From assembly GCF_958298935.1 (NCBI RefSeq), contig NC_084932.1, positions 16,533,501 through 16,597,500 of the forward strand: a stretch of 64,000 nucleotides of DNA, written 5' to 3'. A program made the translations under genes and the position numbers. This DNA is from Phragmites australis. Its lineage: Eukaryota; Streptophyta; Magnoliopsida; Poales; Poaceae. The first letter of the stretch is position 1. Every line of letters starts with the position of its first letter. The notes below the pieces were generated by a model. That model made no database searches and had not been told where the DNA came from. It saw nothing but the letters and a program-made list of their open reading frames with translations. Shown piece by piece: positions 21,340-31,603 of this stretch.

Positions 21340-21780
21340 TTAGTAGGCATACTGAACCACCGCCATGGACTTGCCTAGCATTGGGCAGCTTAGGATCACA
21401 TTGTAAACTATCTCGAAGTTCATGACATCAAAGGCCAGCTTTTCTGTACGGAAGTTGTCAGGCATGCCAAATATGACCGGTAGCTCGATTTGGCCGAGAG
21501 GCTTGGTCGATGAGTTGGGAGTTATACCGTGGACAGGCACGACTCCTATCTTAAGCACTGATCTCTGAATTCCCATCTTGTCTGAGGTTTTGGAGAAAAT
21601 GAGGTTGAGTGAACTACCACCATCGATCGGAGTTCTCGAAACGATGATGTTGAGTAAGGTTGGTTGAACCACGACCGGGTATCGACCAGGATTTGGTACC
21701 ATGGCCGGATGGTCGGTTTGATTAAAGGTGTTCGATTGTTCTGACCACTTGAGATACGGAGTGGGCCCAGTTAGGGCCAA
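21340..21780 (-). pseudogene. Aspartic protease region of element A
   Basis: An open frame of 146 codons holds P-I-D-G-G-S-S-L-N-L-I-F, the Tat-type protease active site, then a V-H-G-I-T and P-V-x-F-G segment and a final Y-N-V-I-L-S-C-P-M-L-G stretch typical of the C-terminal half of these proteases. It is one of the best preserved domains of element A, open from end to end. Confidence 0.8.
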
Positions 21781-21799
21781 GTTGACTTCTCGCTCAACC

Positions 21800-23330
21800 G
21801 CCTTCTACTGCGTTTTGGACTCCAAAGATGTGCGCTAAGCTGTTGTCAACCTCGTGGAACTGGGGCTCCTCACCCTCAACATTAGCCTTAACCTGCTTAC
21901 TGCCACACTCAGCATTTTCCTTGATCTTTTCATCAAGTCTCTTTTGAACACAAAGCACTTGTCAAAGTCATGCTAGTTGCTTTGATGGATGGGACACCAC
22001 TTTCCACCACCTCGACTGAGACTTTGGTGTCCCCAGTGTTGCACAATTTGCTCCTGTCTATCGTAGCTATAGTCATATCAAGATTCTTGCGCTTGTCACC
22101 GGGTTTGTTCTTCTTTCCTTCGCTCTTCGAGGACTAATGTTTACGCTCATTTTGCACACTTGTCAGCCAACTTGAAAAGCTCTTTGACCATGCAGGTCTT
22201 TCGAGTAGCCATTGTTGGACACATTGTTGGTCACATGCAGGTCTTTCCATGTAAATCCGTGTCCTGAACACATTGTTGGAAGGCGATAATTACCGATTCA
22301 TCGAAGATGTCCAAGATCATGTTACGCTTGTCGTTGAACCGGCGGATGAAATCTCGAAGGGATTCGTTGTCACCTTGGTGCAGCTGGTGGAGGTCGTTCT
22401 CCATTCCTAGGTGCTCGAATGTGCCTTGGAAATTGGGATTGATCTTTCCGTCGTATTTCTGGATCGGGCTCGCTTTGAACTTCTCGAGCCATCGTATCAA
22501 CCGAAGTTTGCTTACGAAAGCCTCGTAGCCCCCGTCAAACTCTTCAGGAAGAGGTGGAGGAGGACAGTCACACCTGTCTCTTAGAGCAGGGGAGTCATAT
22601 CGACCATCTCATCATGTAGATCTATGGTCGTAGTAGCGGCGATCGTCTTCATGGAGTTCCTGACGACAATTTTCGATCGCCATATGTAGATCACGCCGGT
22701 TGTGAGGAATACGGTTCCTCAGATCTTCCTGATGTCTGCACCTATGGATAGGGTAGCTATAGTTTGGCCCATAGTATTGTATTTGGGCTCAACCACCTGA
22801 GCTTCCCATCTGGGATTCTTCTACTTGAGAGCATTCTCACCTGTGGTTCCTTGGGCTGGGACAGTTCCAACTCGGGGGCCTGGAGTTGTGGGGAATGTTT
22901 GCTCGAGCGACTTGGTTCTGAGCAACATCGAGTAGGATGTTGACTTGATTGACCGTAGGAGTCAGTGGATTTGCCAGGTCCAATTCTGGAAGGGATCTGA
23001 GAATCAAATGAGCTCCTTTCATGGTAGCATCCAGAGTACTGAATATGTTCCGAGTGGTAACTCGACGCCAGTACCGTCGGCAGCGATGACTATCGCTGGA
23101 TCTCCAAGAATTTCCGCGCCGTTCTCGACCATGGCATTTGGTTCTATTGCCATTGAGTCAGCCATTGAGGGTTCATTGCCTCTACCATAAACTTGAATCG
23201 ATCTATTCGGCTGCTCTGCCTAGCGTTAGAGTCACCATTGCCACCCTCGTCGCTGTTGGTGTCCATGCAATGGAGAACATTAGGCTCCGCGGGATCCCAC
23301 TCAAGATGTCCCACCTCGCGGTACTCATCC
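21800..23330 (-). pseudogene. gag of element A
   Basis: The frame 22231-22500 has the retrotransposon gag signature (W-L-E-K-F, L-R-D-F-I-R-R-F-N, V-I-I-A-F), and near 21960-22010 the minus strand reads W-C-P-I-H followed by an H-D pair, a zinc-binding-like block at the gag/protease border. N-terminal sequence lies at 22837-23332 in several frames. Frameshifts are frequent. Confidence 0.75.
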
Positions 23331-23544
23331 AATAGTCTGGACTCGAGGGCACCGGTGTGGATCAGTCCACCTTGATCGTACTAATAGGAAACCATAGTTC
23401 CAAAGATGATTTCCGAGTCAACAAAACGGGATTCGGTAATGTTCGTCGTCAACTTGAAGTAGTCATAGAAGCCGTTGTCAGAAAATTCGACGCAAGAGTG
23501 AGCCTGAGATATGATTAATCCTACAAAACAGAAGAAGGCTCCTA

Positions 23545-23558
23545 CCTTGCACGCCAAC
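23545..23558 (-). other. Primer-binding site region of element A
   Basis: GTTGGCGTGCAAGG on the minus strand directly follows the presumed LTR end ...CTTCAACA. The layout (LTR end, GT, TGGCG...) fits the minus-strand primer site of this lineage. The tRNA was not identified. Confidence 0.55.
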
Positions 23559-23582
23559 TGTTGAAGATTAGTTCCCGACAAT
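23559..23582 (-). repeat. LTR stub of element A (last ~24 bp of 5' LTR)
   Basis: Only the very end of the 5' LTR, ending CTTCAACA on the minus strand, remains before chromovirus gag sequence starts on the plus strand. The complementary portion of the LTR is at 11606-12143. Confidence 0.5.
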
Positions 23583-24350
23583 ATAAAAAGGAAGCTACAG
23601 GTTGTTCAGTGCAATGATGGAGAGATGGTTCTCTATGCCTCACATCAACTCACTAGTCAAGCCCTAGACTGGTGGGAAGCATACTGTGCCGCACGTGAAA
23701 ATCCAAAAGCTATCACTTGGATGGAGTTTAAATCCAGTTTCCGCACTCATCACCTGTCCTTAGGAGATGTTTGTCTGAAAAAGAAGGAATTCATGAGCCT
23801 AAAGCAAGGACCAATGACTGTAAGGAAGTATGTGACCAAGTTTACTCAATTATATAGGTATGCTCCTAATGAAGTGGATACAGATGAGAAGAAGCAAGAA
23901 CGTTTTCTGGAAGGTCTGAATGATGCCATAGAGTATCCTCTACTTCCGCAAGAGTTTCCCAATTTCCAAGCAATGGTAAACAAAGCTTTGATGGTTGAAC
24001 ACAAGCGCCGCCAACAGGATGAGAAGAAGAGGAATATGTCTTTTCAAGGACAAGGAAGCAACACACGTTCTCGTGTGGCAACTCAAATGTCCCGGCAAGG
24101 CCATATGTTCCATTCCAACATTCAGTACCGGACTCAGTCGCATGTCCCTGTTCAGCGCTCCAACTATCAAACACCTCGTTCAACTCCACCAACTACTCCT
24201 CAAGTCAAGAACAGCCCAGCTACTCCAGGCCCAAACAAAGGATGTTTCTACTATGGAGAGGAAGGGCACTATGTGAGTAAATGCCTTAAGAAGGTGCAGG
24301 ATCAGGCCAAAACCAATAACACACCAAGGTCAACTCTAGCCCCAACTTAG
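23583..24350 (+). pseudogene. gag of chromovirus X (5' end lost)
   Basis: Open frame 23625-24350 (241 codons; the reading extends upstream to the junction). It has L-D-W-W-E-A-Y and W-M-E-F-K-S-S-F-R of the gag core, Y-V-T-K-F-T-Q-L-Y-R-Y-A-P, and a basic, Gln-rich tail. The zinc knuckle reads C-F-Y-Y-G-E-E-G-H-Y-V-S-K-C: the second Cys of the CCHC pattern is Tyr, so RNA binding is probably lost. Gag builds the particle and packages RNA. A TAG ends the frame just after the knuckle. Confidence 0.85.
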
Positions 24351-24449
24351 TCATGCAGTGAGAGTCAGAACCCCGGTCAGAACAACCAAGGACAACAGAA
24401 TTACGTTCATGGGAAAGTCAACCATGTCACAGCAGAAGAAACTCGCGAT

Positions 24450-24890
24450 GCTCAGGATGTGGTGTACGGTATGTTCCTCGTCAACTCCCGGCCTGCATCT
24501 GTTTTGTTTGATTCTGGAGCTTTGTATTCTTTCATAACTACTCAGTATGTTGCAAAGCATGGTTTGCCTATGGTTATGATGAAGAATAATATGCTTATTA
24601 GCTCTCCTGGAGGAGGATTGAGGGCAAAGTATTTCTGTCTTAGGATGAAACTTAAAATAAGAGGGCTAGACTTCCCAGCAAATCTTATAGTCTTGGAATC
24701 TAAGGGCATAGATGTTATTCTTGGAATGGATTGGTTAGACAAGTACGATGGAGTAATAGAGTATGCTAGAAGGGCAGTTCGTCTATCAAATGGAGATGGA
24801 ACCAAAGTCGAGTTCGTAGTTACCATACCAACAATAGAGGATTGTTCTCTCAACCTACTGAAAGATGCACCCATCAGATCAAGATATTGA
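24450..24890 (+). pseudogene. Aspartic protease of chromovirus X
   Basis: The frame 24459-24890 has L-F-D-S-G-A, the D-S-G active site of chromovirus proteases, about 20 residues in, then I-L-G-M-D-W-L near the end, another family hallmark. It overlaps the RT frame by 26 bases, a frameshifted junction where the normal polyprotein would be continuous. Confidence 0.85.
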
Positions 24891-25700
24891 ATTTGTTATA
24901 GAATTGGTACCCGGTACGGCCCCTATAACCAAAAGGCCATATAGAATGTCCGCTAATGACCTAGCTGAGTTAAAGCAACAAATTCAAGAGCAGTTAGATA
25001 AAGGTTTTATCAAACCAAGTGCGTCACTTTTGGGGGCCCCAGTTTTCTTCGTAGATAAGAAAGATGGTACCCGACGAATGTGTGTAGATTATAGAGCACT
25101 CAATGATGTGACCATTAAGAATAAGTATTTGTTACCCTAGATTGAGGATTTGTTTAATCAGATGAGAGGAGCCCGAGTGTTCTCCAAGATTGATCTAAGG
25201 TTTGGATACAATCAATTAAAGATTCGATTGTCAGATGTGCTAAAGACTGCCTTCAGTACTCGATATGGGTTATATGAGTATACCGTCATGTCTTTTGGAT
25301 TGACCAATGCACTAGCCTATTTCATGAACCTTTAGATAAATTTGTGGTAGTATTCATTGATGACATTTTGGTTTTCTCTAAGAGTGAGAATTGTGTTACA
25401 GACACTCAGGCAGCATCAGTTATATGCCAAGCTTAGTAAGTGTGATTTTTGGTTAGATCAAGTTGCTTTCCTCAGACATATCATAACGGCTGGAGGTGTA
25501 CCAGTAGATCCAAGTAAAGTAAAGGATGTGCTGAATTGGTTACCACCTACCAATGTGTCAGAGATCAGGAGTTTCCTTGGATTAGTAGGATATTATCGCC
25601 ACTTTATAGAAGGGTTCTCTAAGATAGCTCAGCCTCTTACCTTTTTGCTCTAGAAAAAACATGGTTTTTAAGTAGAGCCCGGCTTGTCAAGTAAGTTTTG
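24865..25700 (+). pseudogene. Reverse transcriptase of chromovirus X
   Basis: Frames 24865-25140, 25150-25335 and 25357-25653. Motifs in order: [39 protein letters not shown], then (another frame, near 25350) V-F-I-D-D-I-L-V-F-S with both catalytic Asp intact. Stops at 25138 and 25651 and an indel near 25335-25350 break it. It is the only RT in the window whose catalytic box is unchanged. Confidence 0.9.
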
Positions 25701-26106
25701 AAGAGTTGAAGAATAAATTGACTACAGCCCCAGTGCTAATTCTACCAGACATTAGCAAGAATTTTGATATCTATTGTGATGCTTCGTGACAAGGACTTGG
25801 ATGTGTTCTCATGCAAGAAGGTCAAGTGGTGACCTATGCATCAAGGCAATTAAGGAAGCATGAGTAGCACTACCCTATGCATGACCTAGAATTAGCAACT
25901 GTGGTTCATGCTTTGAAGATTTGGAGACATTATCTCATTAGAAAACGGTGTGAGATATATACGGATCATAAGAGTTTAAAGTATATCTTCACCCAACCGG
26001 ATCTAAACCTTCGTCAGTGCAGATGGTTAGAGTTAATCAAGAACTATAATGTAAGAATTCACTACCATCCACGAAAGGCTAATGTAGTAGCCGATGATTT
26101 GAGCTG
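25700..26106 (+). pseudogene. RNase H of chromovirus X
   Basis: Reads I-Y-C-D-A-S then TGA (25787-25789), G-L-G-C-V-L-M-Q, A-S-R-Q-L-R-K-H-E then TAG (25865-25867), and the open frame 25877-26107 with [12 protein letters not shown] and Y-T-D-H-K-S-L-K-Y. The D-E-D active-site acids are present. The closing L-S is followed by a TGA. Confidence 0.88.
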
Positions 26107-26109
26107 AAA

Positions 26110-27400
26110 GAGTTACTGTAACTCGGTGACGGTTCAAGATAGTCAACCTAGGTTGTGGTAAGAGTTTCAGAAGCTCAACCTTGGATTTGTGGCGGATATG
26201 GAAACAACCACCATGGAAGTAGATTGCACTTTGGAACAAGAAATTCGGAAGGGTCAACTGGAGGACGAGAAGCTCAAGGAAATTAGGCAGCTTATTAAGG
26301 ATGATAAAGCTTTAGACTTCACAGAAAATAGTCAAGGTACTGTGTGGTTCAAAAAGAGAATCCGTGTGCCTAACCAGAAGGATATTAAAGGGATAATTTT
26401 GAGAAAAGTTTATGATTCAGCATACTCCATTCACTCTGGAAATACAAAGATGTATCAAGATCTCAAGGATCGCTACTGGTGGTATGGAATGAAGAGAGAT
26501 GTTGCAAAATACGTAGCCATATGTGATACTTGCCAGAAGGTCAAAGCAAAACATCAGAGGCCCACAAGCTTACTGCAACCCTTGAAGATACCTGAATGGA
26601 GATGGGAGAAAATTGGTATGGATTTTATCGTCGGTTTACCCCATACACAAGGAGGGTATGATTCAATATGGGTTATAGTTGATTGATTGATTAAAGTCAC
26701 CCATTTTATCCCAGTTAAGACTACATACAGTGGGGACAGACTAGCAGAGTTGTATATGTCAAGAATAGTATGTTTGCACGGAGTGCCAAAGAAGATTGTA
26801 TCGGATAAAGGTACATAGTTTACATCCAAGTTTTTGCAAAAGCTAGGAGTCTATGGATACGAAGCTGAACTTCAGTTCCGCCTATCACCCTCAAACAGAT
26901 GGTCAAACTAGGAGGGTCAATCGGATACCGGAGGATATGTTAAGAGCTTGTGCTCTGAAGTATGGTAAAAGTTGGGACAAGAGTCCGCCCTATGCAGAGT
27001 TCTCATATAACAATAGTTATCAGGCCAGTCTTCAAATGTTTCTATTTGAAGCACTGTATGGAAGAAAGTGTAGAACACCGCTGTTCTGGAATGAGACTGG
27101 GGAAAGTCAAGTCTTTGGCCTAGAGGTTCTACGAAATGCAGAAAAGCAAGTTCAGATAATTTAAGAGAACCTGATGATTGCTCAATCGAGATAGAAAACT
27201 TACGCGGATAACAGACAAAGAGAATTAATGTTTGAAATTGGAGATTTTGTTTATCTCAAGGTTTCACCCCTCAGAGGTTTTTGAAGCTTCAAGGTCAAGG
27301 GAAAATTGTCACCAAGATTTATTGGACCTTTTAAGATATTGGACAAAAGAGGAGAAGTAGCTTATCAATTGTAGTTACGACCTCAACTGTTAGATGTACA
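26110..27400 (+). pseudogene. Integrase of chromovirus X
   Basis: The frame 26189-26686 shows the zinc finger (H-S-G-N-T-K, C-D-T-C-Q-K-V-K) and the first catalytic Asp in G-M-D-F-I-V-G-L-P. TGA at 26684 and TAG at 26816 follow, the latter next to the second Asp (V-S-D-K-G-T). The third segment, 26853-27164, has S-A-Y-H-P-Q-T-D-G-Q-T but then R-R-V-N-R where E-R-V-N would be expected, so the catalytic Glu appears lost. The GPY/F-like tail continues to about 27400 in broken frames. Confidence 0.88.
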
Positions 27401-27422
27401 CGATGTCTTCCATGTTTCTCAG

Positions 27423-27635
27423 TTGAAGAAGTGTCTTCGAGTGCCCGAAGAACAGTTACCGATGGAAGAATTGGATGTTCAAGAGGATCTCTCCTATATA
27501 GAGTATCCCGTGCAGATTCTTGAGCAGTCAGAAAGAGTGACTACAACCAAAATAAAACCAATGTGTAAAGTGCGATGGAGCCACCACTTGGAAGATGAGG
27601 TGACATGGGAAAGAGAAGAAGACCTGAAAACATAG
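27423..27635 (+). pseudogene. C-terminal chromodomain of chromovirus X integrase
   Basis: An open frame of 70 codons includes Y-P-V-Q-I-L-E, V-R-W-S-H-H and E-V-T-W-E-R-E, the order of a chromovirus chromodomain (the family uses it to direct integration to marked chromatin). One of the usual three aromatic cage residues is not obvious, consistent with the divergent CR-type domain. It ends in TAG shortly before the polypurine tract. Confidence 0.85.
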
Positions 27636-27685
27636 TTTCCTCACCTTTTCTCCAATCTGCCCGAATCTCGAGTGCGAGATTCATT

Positions 27686-27700
27686 CCAAGGGGGTAGGTT
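27686..27700 (+). other. Polypurine tract of chromovirus X
   Basis: CCAAGGGGGTAGGTT directly before the LTR start TGTAACACC. Confidence 0.75.
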
Positions 27701-30700
27701 TGTAACACCCTAATTTTTCAATGTTTGCCAATTTATAAAATTTTCTAGAATTTACTTTTCAGCTTAAATTATCTCAAAAGAGAAAATGCTATTTTTCATA
27801 AAAACTTAATCTAATTTTGACATAGGAAATATTTATTTAAGTGCACTCATGCTGTTTCTAGGCATTTAGGTTTCCTTTGTTTTATTTGGTTTTCATTTCT
27901 GGCTTTTGGTTTGAATTTGTTTGCTCTGGTTTGAATTCAGAAGCTTTGGAAACTGGTTTGAAAAAAAAAAGAAAAGATTAAAACCCCTTCAGGCCACCCT
28001 CTTCTCTTTTCGGCCCATCTCCCCGTGCCGGCCAGTTTCTCCCGTCCTCTTCCAACCTGGACCGCGCCCACGCGCTGAGTCGGCCCAGTGCAGCATCTGC
28101 TGCAGCCTAGCGCCGCGCCGCCGTTGAAGACACCTGCGCTGAAGCCGCTTTCGCCTTAGTTGCTGCTAGTGGGACCCCCACATCAGATCTGTCATCTCCG
28201 AGTCGATCTCCGCCGCACTGCCGCCAAGTCCGAGTTGAGAATGACACCGCCAAGGAGTCCTGGCCTTCCCCGAGCCCCTTCGTGCCTCCTATATTAAGCC
28301 GTGCCTCCCCTTAGTTTTTCCCAAAGCTAAACCCGTCGGATTCCGAGCCAATCCGCCGAATCTTCAAGCTCCGGCGCCACCATCACCACCGTCTTGGCCG
28401 ATCTTGCCACCTCGCTGTTCCAGAGCCGCCAAGCCTCACCCAAAGCCACCGGAGGAACCGCCTGCCTGTGCTGAAGCTTCTCCGAGCCTCACCGTCACCA
28501 ACTGACCATCGGAGCGCCTTCGCTGATGAAGATCCAAGCCCTCCGCCGCCCCAATCATCGCCGACCTCTTTTCGGTGTTTCACTGCCCTCGGTAAGCCCC
28601 AAAACAGATTCCCCGTGAGCTTGTCGTCATGTTCCGCCTCTCACCGTCGCGCCCTGTGGCCGGCGACGAGGTTCTGGTGAAATCTCCAGTCGTCCGCCGC
28701 CATGAGACCTTTGGCACCGCCACTTCCCTTCTTCCCCAGTCGTCCGGTCACCGTGAACTGTTAGATCCTAAACCAGTGGCCTAGATTAGATTGGAGAATA
28801 CCCCTTCGTCGGCCAATCAGAAGCCGACGCGTGTGGTCTTTTAATCCCAGTCAGCCCCGGCCACCTCATCTGCCCCGTCATCAGCCACCTCAGCGCCACA
28901 TCGAGAAAAGTGCCGACGTAACTGCCGAATCAGCGCTTACGCATTAAATCAAGGTTTTTTAATATAAAAATAAATATGATAATTCCAAAAAATTGGTAAC
29001 TTTGCAACTTAGCCCCTGAATTTCTCTGTACACTTAGGTCCCTAAACTTTTATAAATTACATATAGATCATTTTGGTTTATAAAAAGGTCCCTAGACTTT
29101 CTGTTATTTACAAATAAGTCCTTTTCTTTTTCAAGATATACTCTAATCTTGTTTTTAGCATATATTTTTCGTCGAAGCCCTGTTTTAAGTGATTCTTGTG
29201 TCGTTAGATTCGTTTTTCAGAGCTCTATCTTTCTAGATAGGTTTATCTTGTTGTTCTTTTGTTCTGTGTTTTGTTCTTAGTGTTTTTTTTGTGTGCTTTG
29301 CCGGTAATTGTACGATTAGTTGACAACGCCCTGGACCAATTTGAGGGACATGAAGACCAGGAGTAAGAATACACTGAGCAGTAGCAAGGAGAAGACAAGT
29401 GTCCTTGATCATCTTGAACCTATGCTTTTAAATGTTTTGTTTTACAAATTGCACGCAATGTCTGTCAATATGATGGCTAGTCACCTATGTTAGGAATTTC
29501 ACTAGATTTTCCCTTATTATCCCTTAGAACCTAGATGGTTTATGGTTAGGTGTCTTTGTTGAGTAGATTGCTTCGCCATGCTTTGGGGGACACTGGGAAG
29601 TGTCATAATCTTGACTAATGAACATATGCAATAATGGTGGTTAATTTGTAATGGTGTAGCAACATGGAACCTTAGGCCTTGAGCAAAGTAGTTTTGATTG
29701 TTGTCATGGTTATGATGTTGGTAGTGTTTGTTCAAGTAACCTAAGTAAGGATCTATTCATGGAGCGACAACCCAAGAAGTAACGTACCAACATGAGGCTG
29801 ATATGGGTAAGGCATGACATACTAGTTAAAGTCTATCCGGTGTGTGTTGTGTCAGCACAAAAGGGGGCTTCTGGGTAGTAGTTGAACTTGTGTAAATCCT
29901 GACGGTGAAACCTAGTGGGTAGACGTATACTGGATTAGTCTCTGGTTAGTGGGAAAATGTCATTCGGTGATTTCTTTACGGGACACCACTAGCGTGTGTT
30001 AAGTGTTTCGCGAACACATCAACATGGAATTCACTAACTCGTGGGGAAAGCTGAACAACCTTTAAATAGTGTAAAAACTGTTATAACAGCCATGCTCACA
30101 GTTATTAAAGTCTTGGATCCTCACATGATTAGTGGGTTGTGGTCATGGTTGGTTATAGTACATGGAGTACTATACGGTTGTGGTATGCAAGGTGGCGAGC
30201 CTTGTATGCTGGGTGTTGGACTAATTGGGTCACATTCACTTAATAATTATTTACTGCTTTTTGAGTTCAAATATGTTTTCTTTACTCGTATTTACGCAAA
30301 TATACCATGTGTTATCCTATTCTTGATATAAGCTTGCATATGACTTTCCCACACTTGCTGAGTACTCTATGTGCTCTCCCTTGCTATCTCCTACAAAACA
30401 TATGCTGCTCACAGGAAGACTTTGGAGATTTTGAAGACGACGACCTGGCGTTCTAGGAGCGTATCTTTCGGTTGGTGCCTGTGGAGTGCTTGGTCACAAA
30501 CGCTTTCGTCCCACTGCCGTCGTTTAGATGCTAGCGTTTAGCTTTTGAAGTAGTTTAGGTGAAGTCTCTATTGTAAGAAGTGAACGATTATAAGTTAAAG
30601 TATTGCTTTTGTTACTTTACCTATGACGTTCTTATGTGTGTTAAACTTCTTGGACATACATAAGCCGCACTTGGTTTTGTCTATTAAAACCGGATGTGAC

Positions 30701-30701
30701 A
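27701..30701 (+). repeat. 3' LTR of chromovirus X
   Basis: A 3001-bp LTR from TGTAACACCC to GGATGTGACA. It aligns with solo LTR Z (31604-34582) along its length, including the leader, the region around 29750-30330 and the end. It has a TATATTAA box (28290) and a splice-donor-like GGTAAG (28591). Many small open frames in the GC-rich leader are not genes. Confidence 0.9.
28290..28297 (+). promoter_or_regulatory. TATA box in X LTR
   Basis: TATATTAA upstream of the GC-rich leader, at the same place as TATATAA in Z (32147). Confidence 0.5.
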
Positions 30702-31079
30702 TGACATGGGAAAAAGAAAGGAAGCTATCAGGAGTGCTAGAGCTATGATTCTCGGGAAATAGTTCTGAAAGCACCAAGATTTACCATGATCTCAAGGATC
30801 GTTCTTGATGGTATGGAAAGAAGAGAGATATAGCACACTGTGTGACCCTATATGATAGATGTCAGAGAGTCAAAGTAATACCCCAGAGACAACTACAACC
30901 GTTGAAGATGAGAAGCACAGCAAAAGTGAAGTTATCAAAGAACGTCAGAATAATGAGGTCACTACCAAGAAGAAAAAGCAAGTTGGAATGTGAGAACAAA
31001 ATTTGAAGACCAAGCTATCTTATCTCTTCTCCGATCTTTCCGAATCTCGAGGGTTATATTCCTCGAAGGGGAGTAGATT
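30702..31079 (+). pseudogene. Remnant of element Y interior (integrase/chromodomain scraps)
   Basis: About 380 bp between X's LTR and Y's 3' LTR. It begins with a T-W-E-K-like scrap, then an integrase zinc-finger scrap (I-Y-H-D-L-K-D-R, later D-R-C-Q-R-V-K and L-Q-P-L-K), and ends with the region before the polypurine tract GAAGGGGAGTAGATT (31065-31079). The pieces are out of the normal spacing, so most of the interior is deleted and perhaps rearranged. It is all that remains of Y's own coding part. Confidence 0.65.
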
Positions 31080-31603
31080 TGTCACACCTTGATTTTCATA
31101 TTTCGCAAATTTCTAAATTTTTTCAACATTTGATTATAGGTTGAATAATTAGGATAGGAAAAATCGTATTTTCTAAATTCAAACTCAAATTTCATTAAGG
31201 ATATTAATTACTTGAATGCATTCATGATGGCATCGAGGGTTTTATTTTGAGTTGTTGAGTTTTCTCTGGATTTTATTGGATTTTATTTGAGCTCATTTGG
31301 ATGTCACTTGAATTCATTTGAGTTATATTTTATTTCCAAAATACCAAAAAAAAAATTCATAAGCTCTAAATAGTTTTATTTGCTTCTAAATGTTTTTCAA
31401 TAGCTTGCTGGAATTTTTCCTAGAATTTTTTTGGCTTTATTTGATGTTTTAAATTGAATTTATTGCCTTTTTTTTTCTGGAAATTCCCAAGCATAAGAAA
31501 ACCCTAACCTATTCCCTAAGGCCCAGGCCAGCCCATCCCCTCTTCTCCTCTCGTTGGCCCAACCCCATCCTAGCTCAAGCGAGCCCCTCTCCTCCTCCTC
31601 CCA

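Larger units (their letters stand above)
11606..23582 (-). mobile_element. Retand-like Ty3/Gypsy element A (Tat lineage), one-LTR permuted copy
   Basis: Minus-strand order: LTR stub (23559-23582), primer-binding region, gag, protease, RT, RNase H, integrase (18240-23330), then an antisense ORF region (12667-15200 and 17823-18083), polypurine tract and LTR (11606-12143). A truncated Copia (15205-17814) sits inside the antisense-ORF region. No target duplication is seen. On the left it abuts Y's LTR, on the right the gag of X, so flanking sequence was lost where it joined. Confidence 0.8.
23583..30701 (+). mobile_element. Tekay-type chromovirus X, 5'-truncated
   Basis: Plus-strand Gypsy element with gag, protease, RT, RNase H, integrase, C-terminal chromodomain, polypurine tract and a complete 3' LTR (27701-30701). 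The 5' LTR, primer site and start of gag are missing at the junction with element A. Chromodomain presence and the about 3-kb LTR place it with Tekay/Del chromoviruses. It was nested in the interior of Y. Confidence 0.9.

Noticed and set aside
30041..30331. 96-codon hydrophobic frame (and 33959-34324) resembling membrane protein
   Set aside because: Lies in U5-side LTR sequence of X and Z; length differs between the copies and frames shift.
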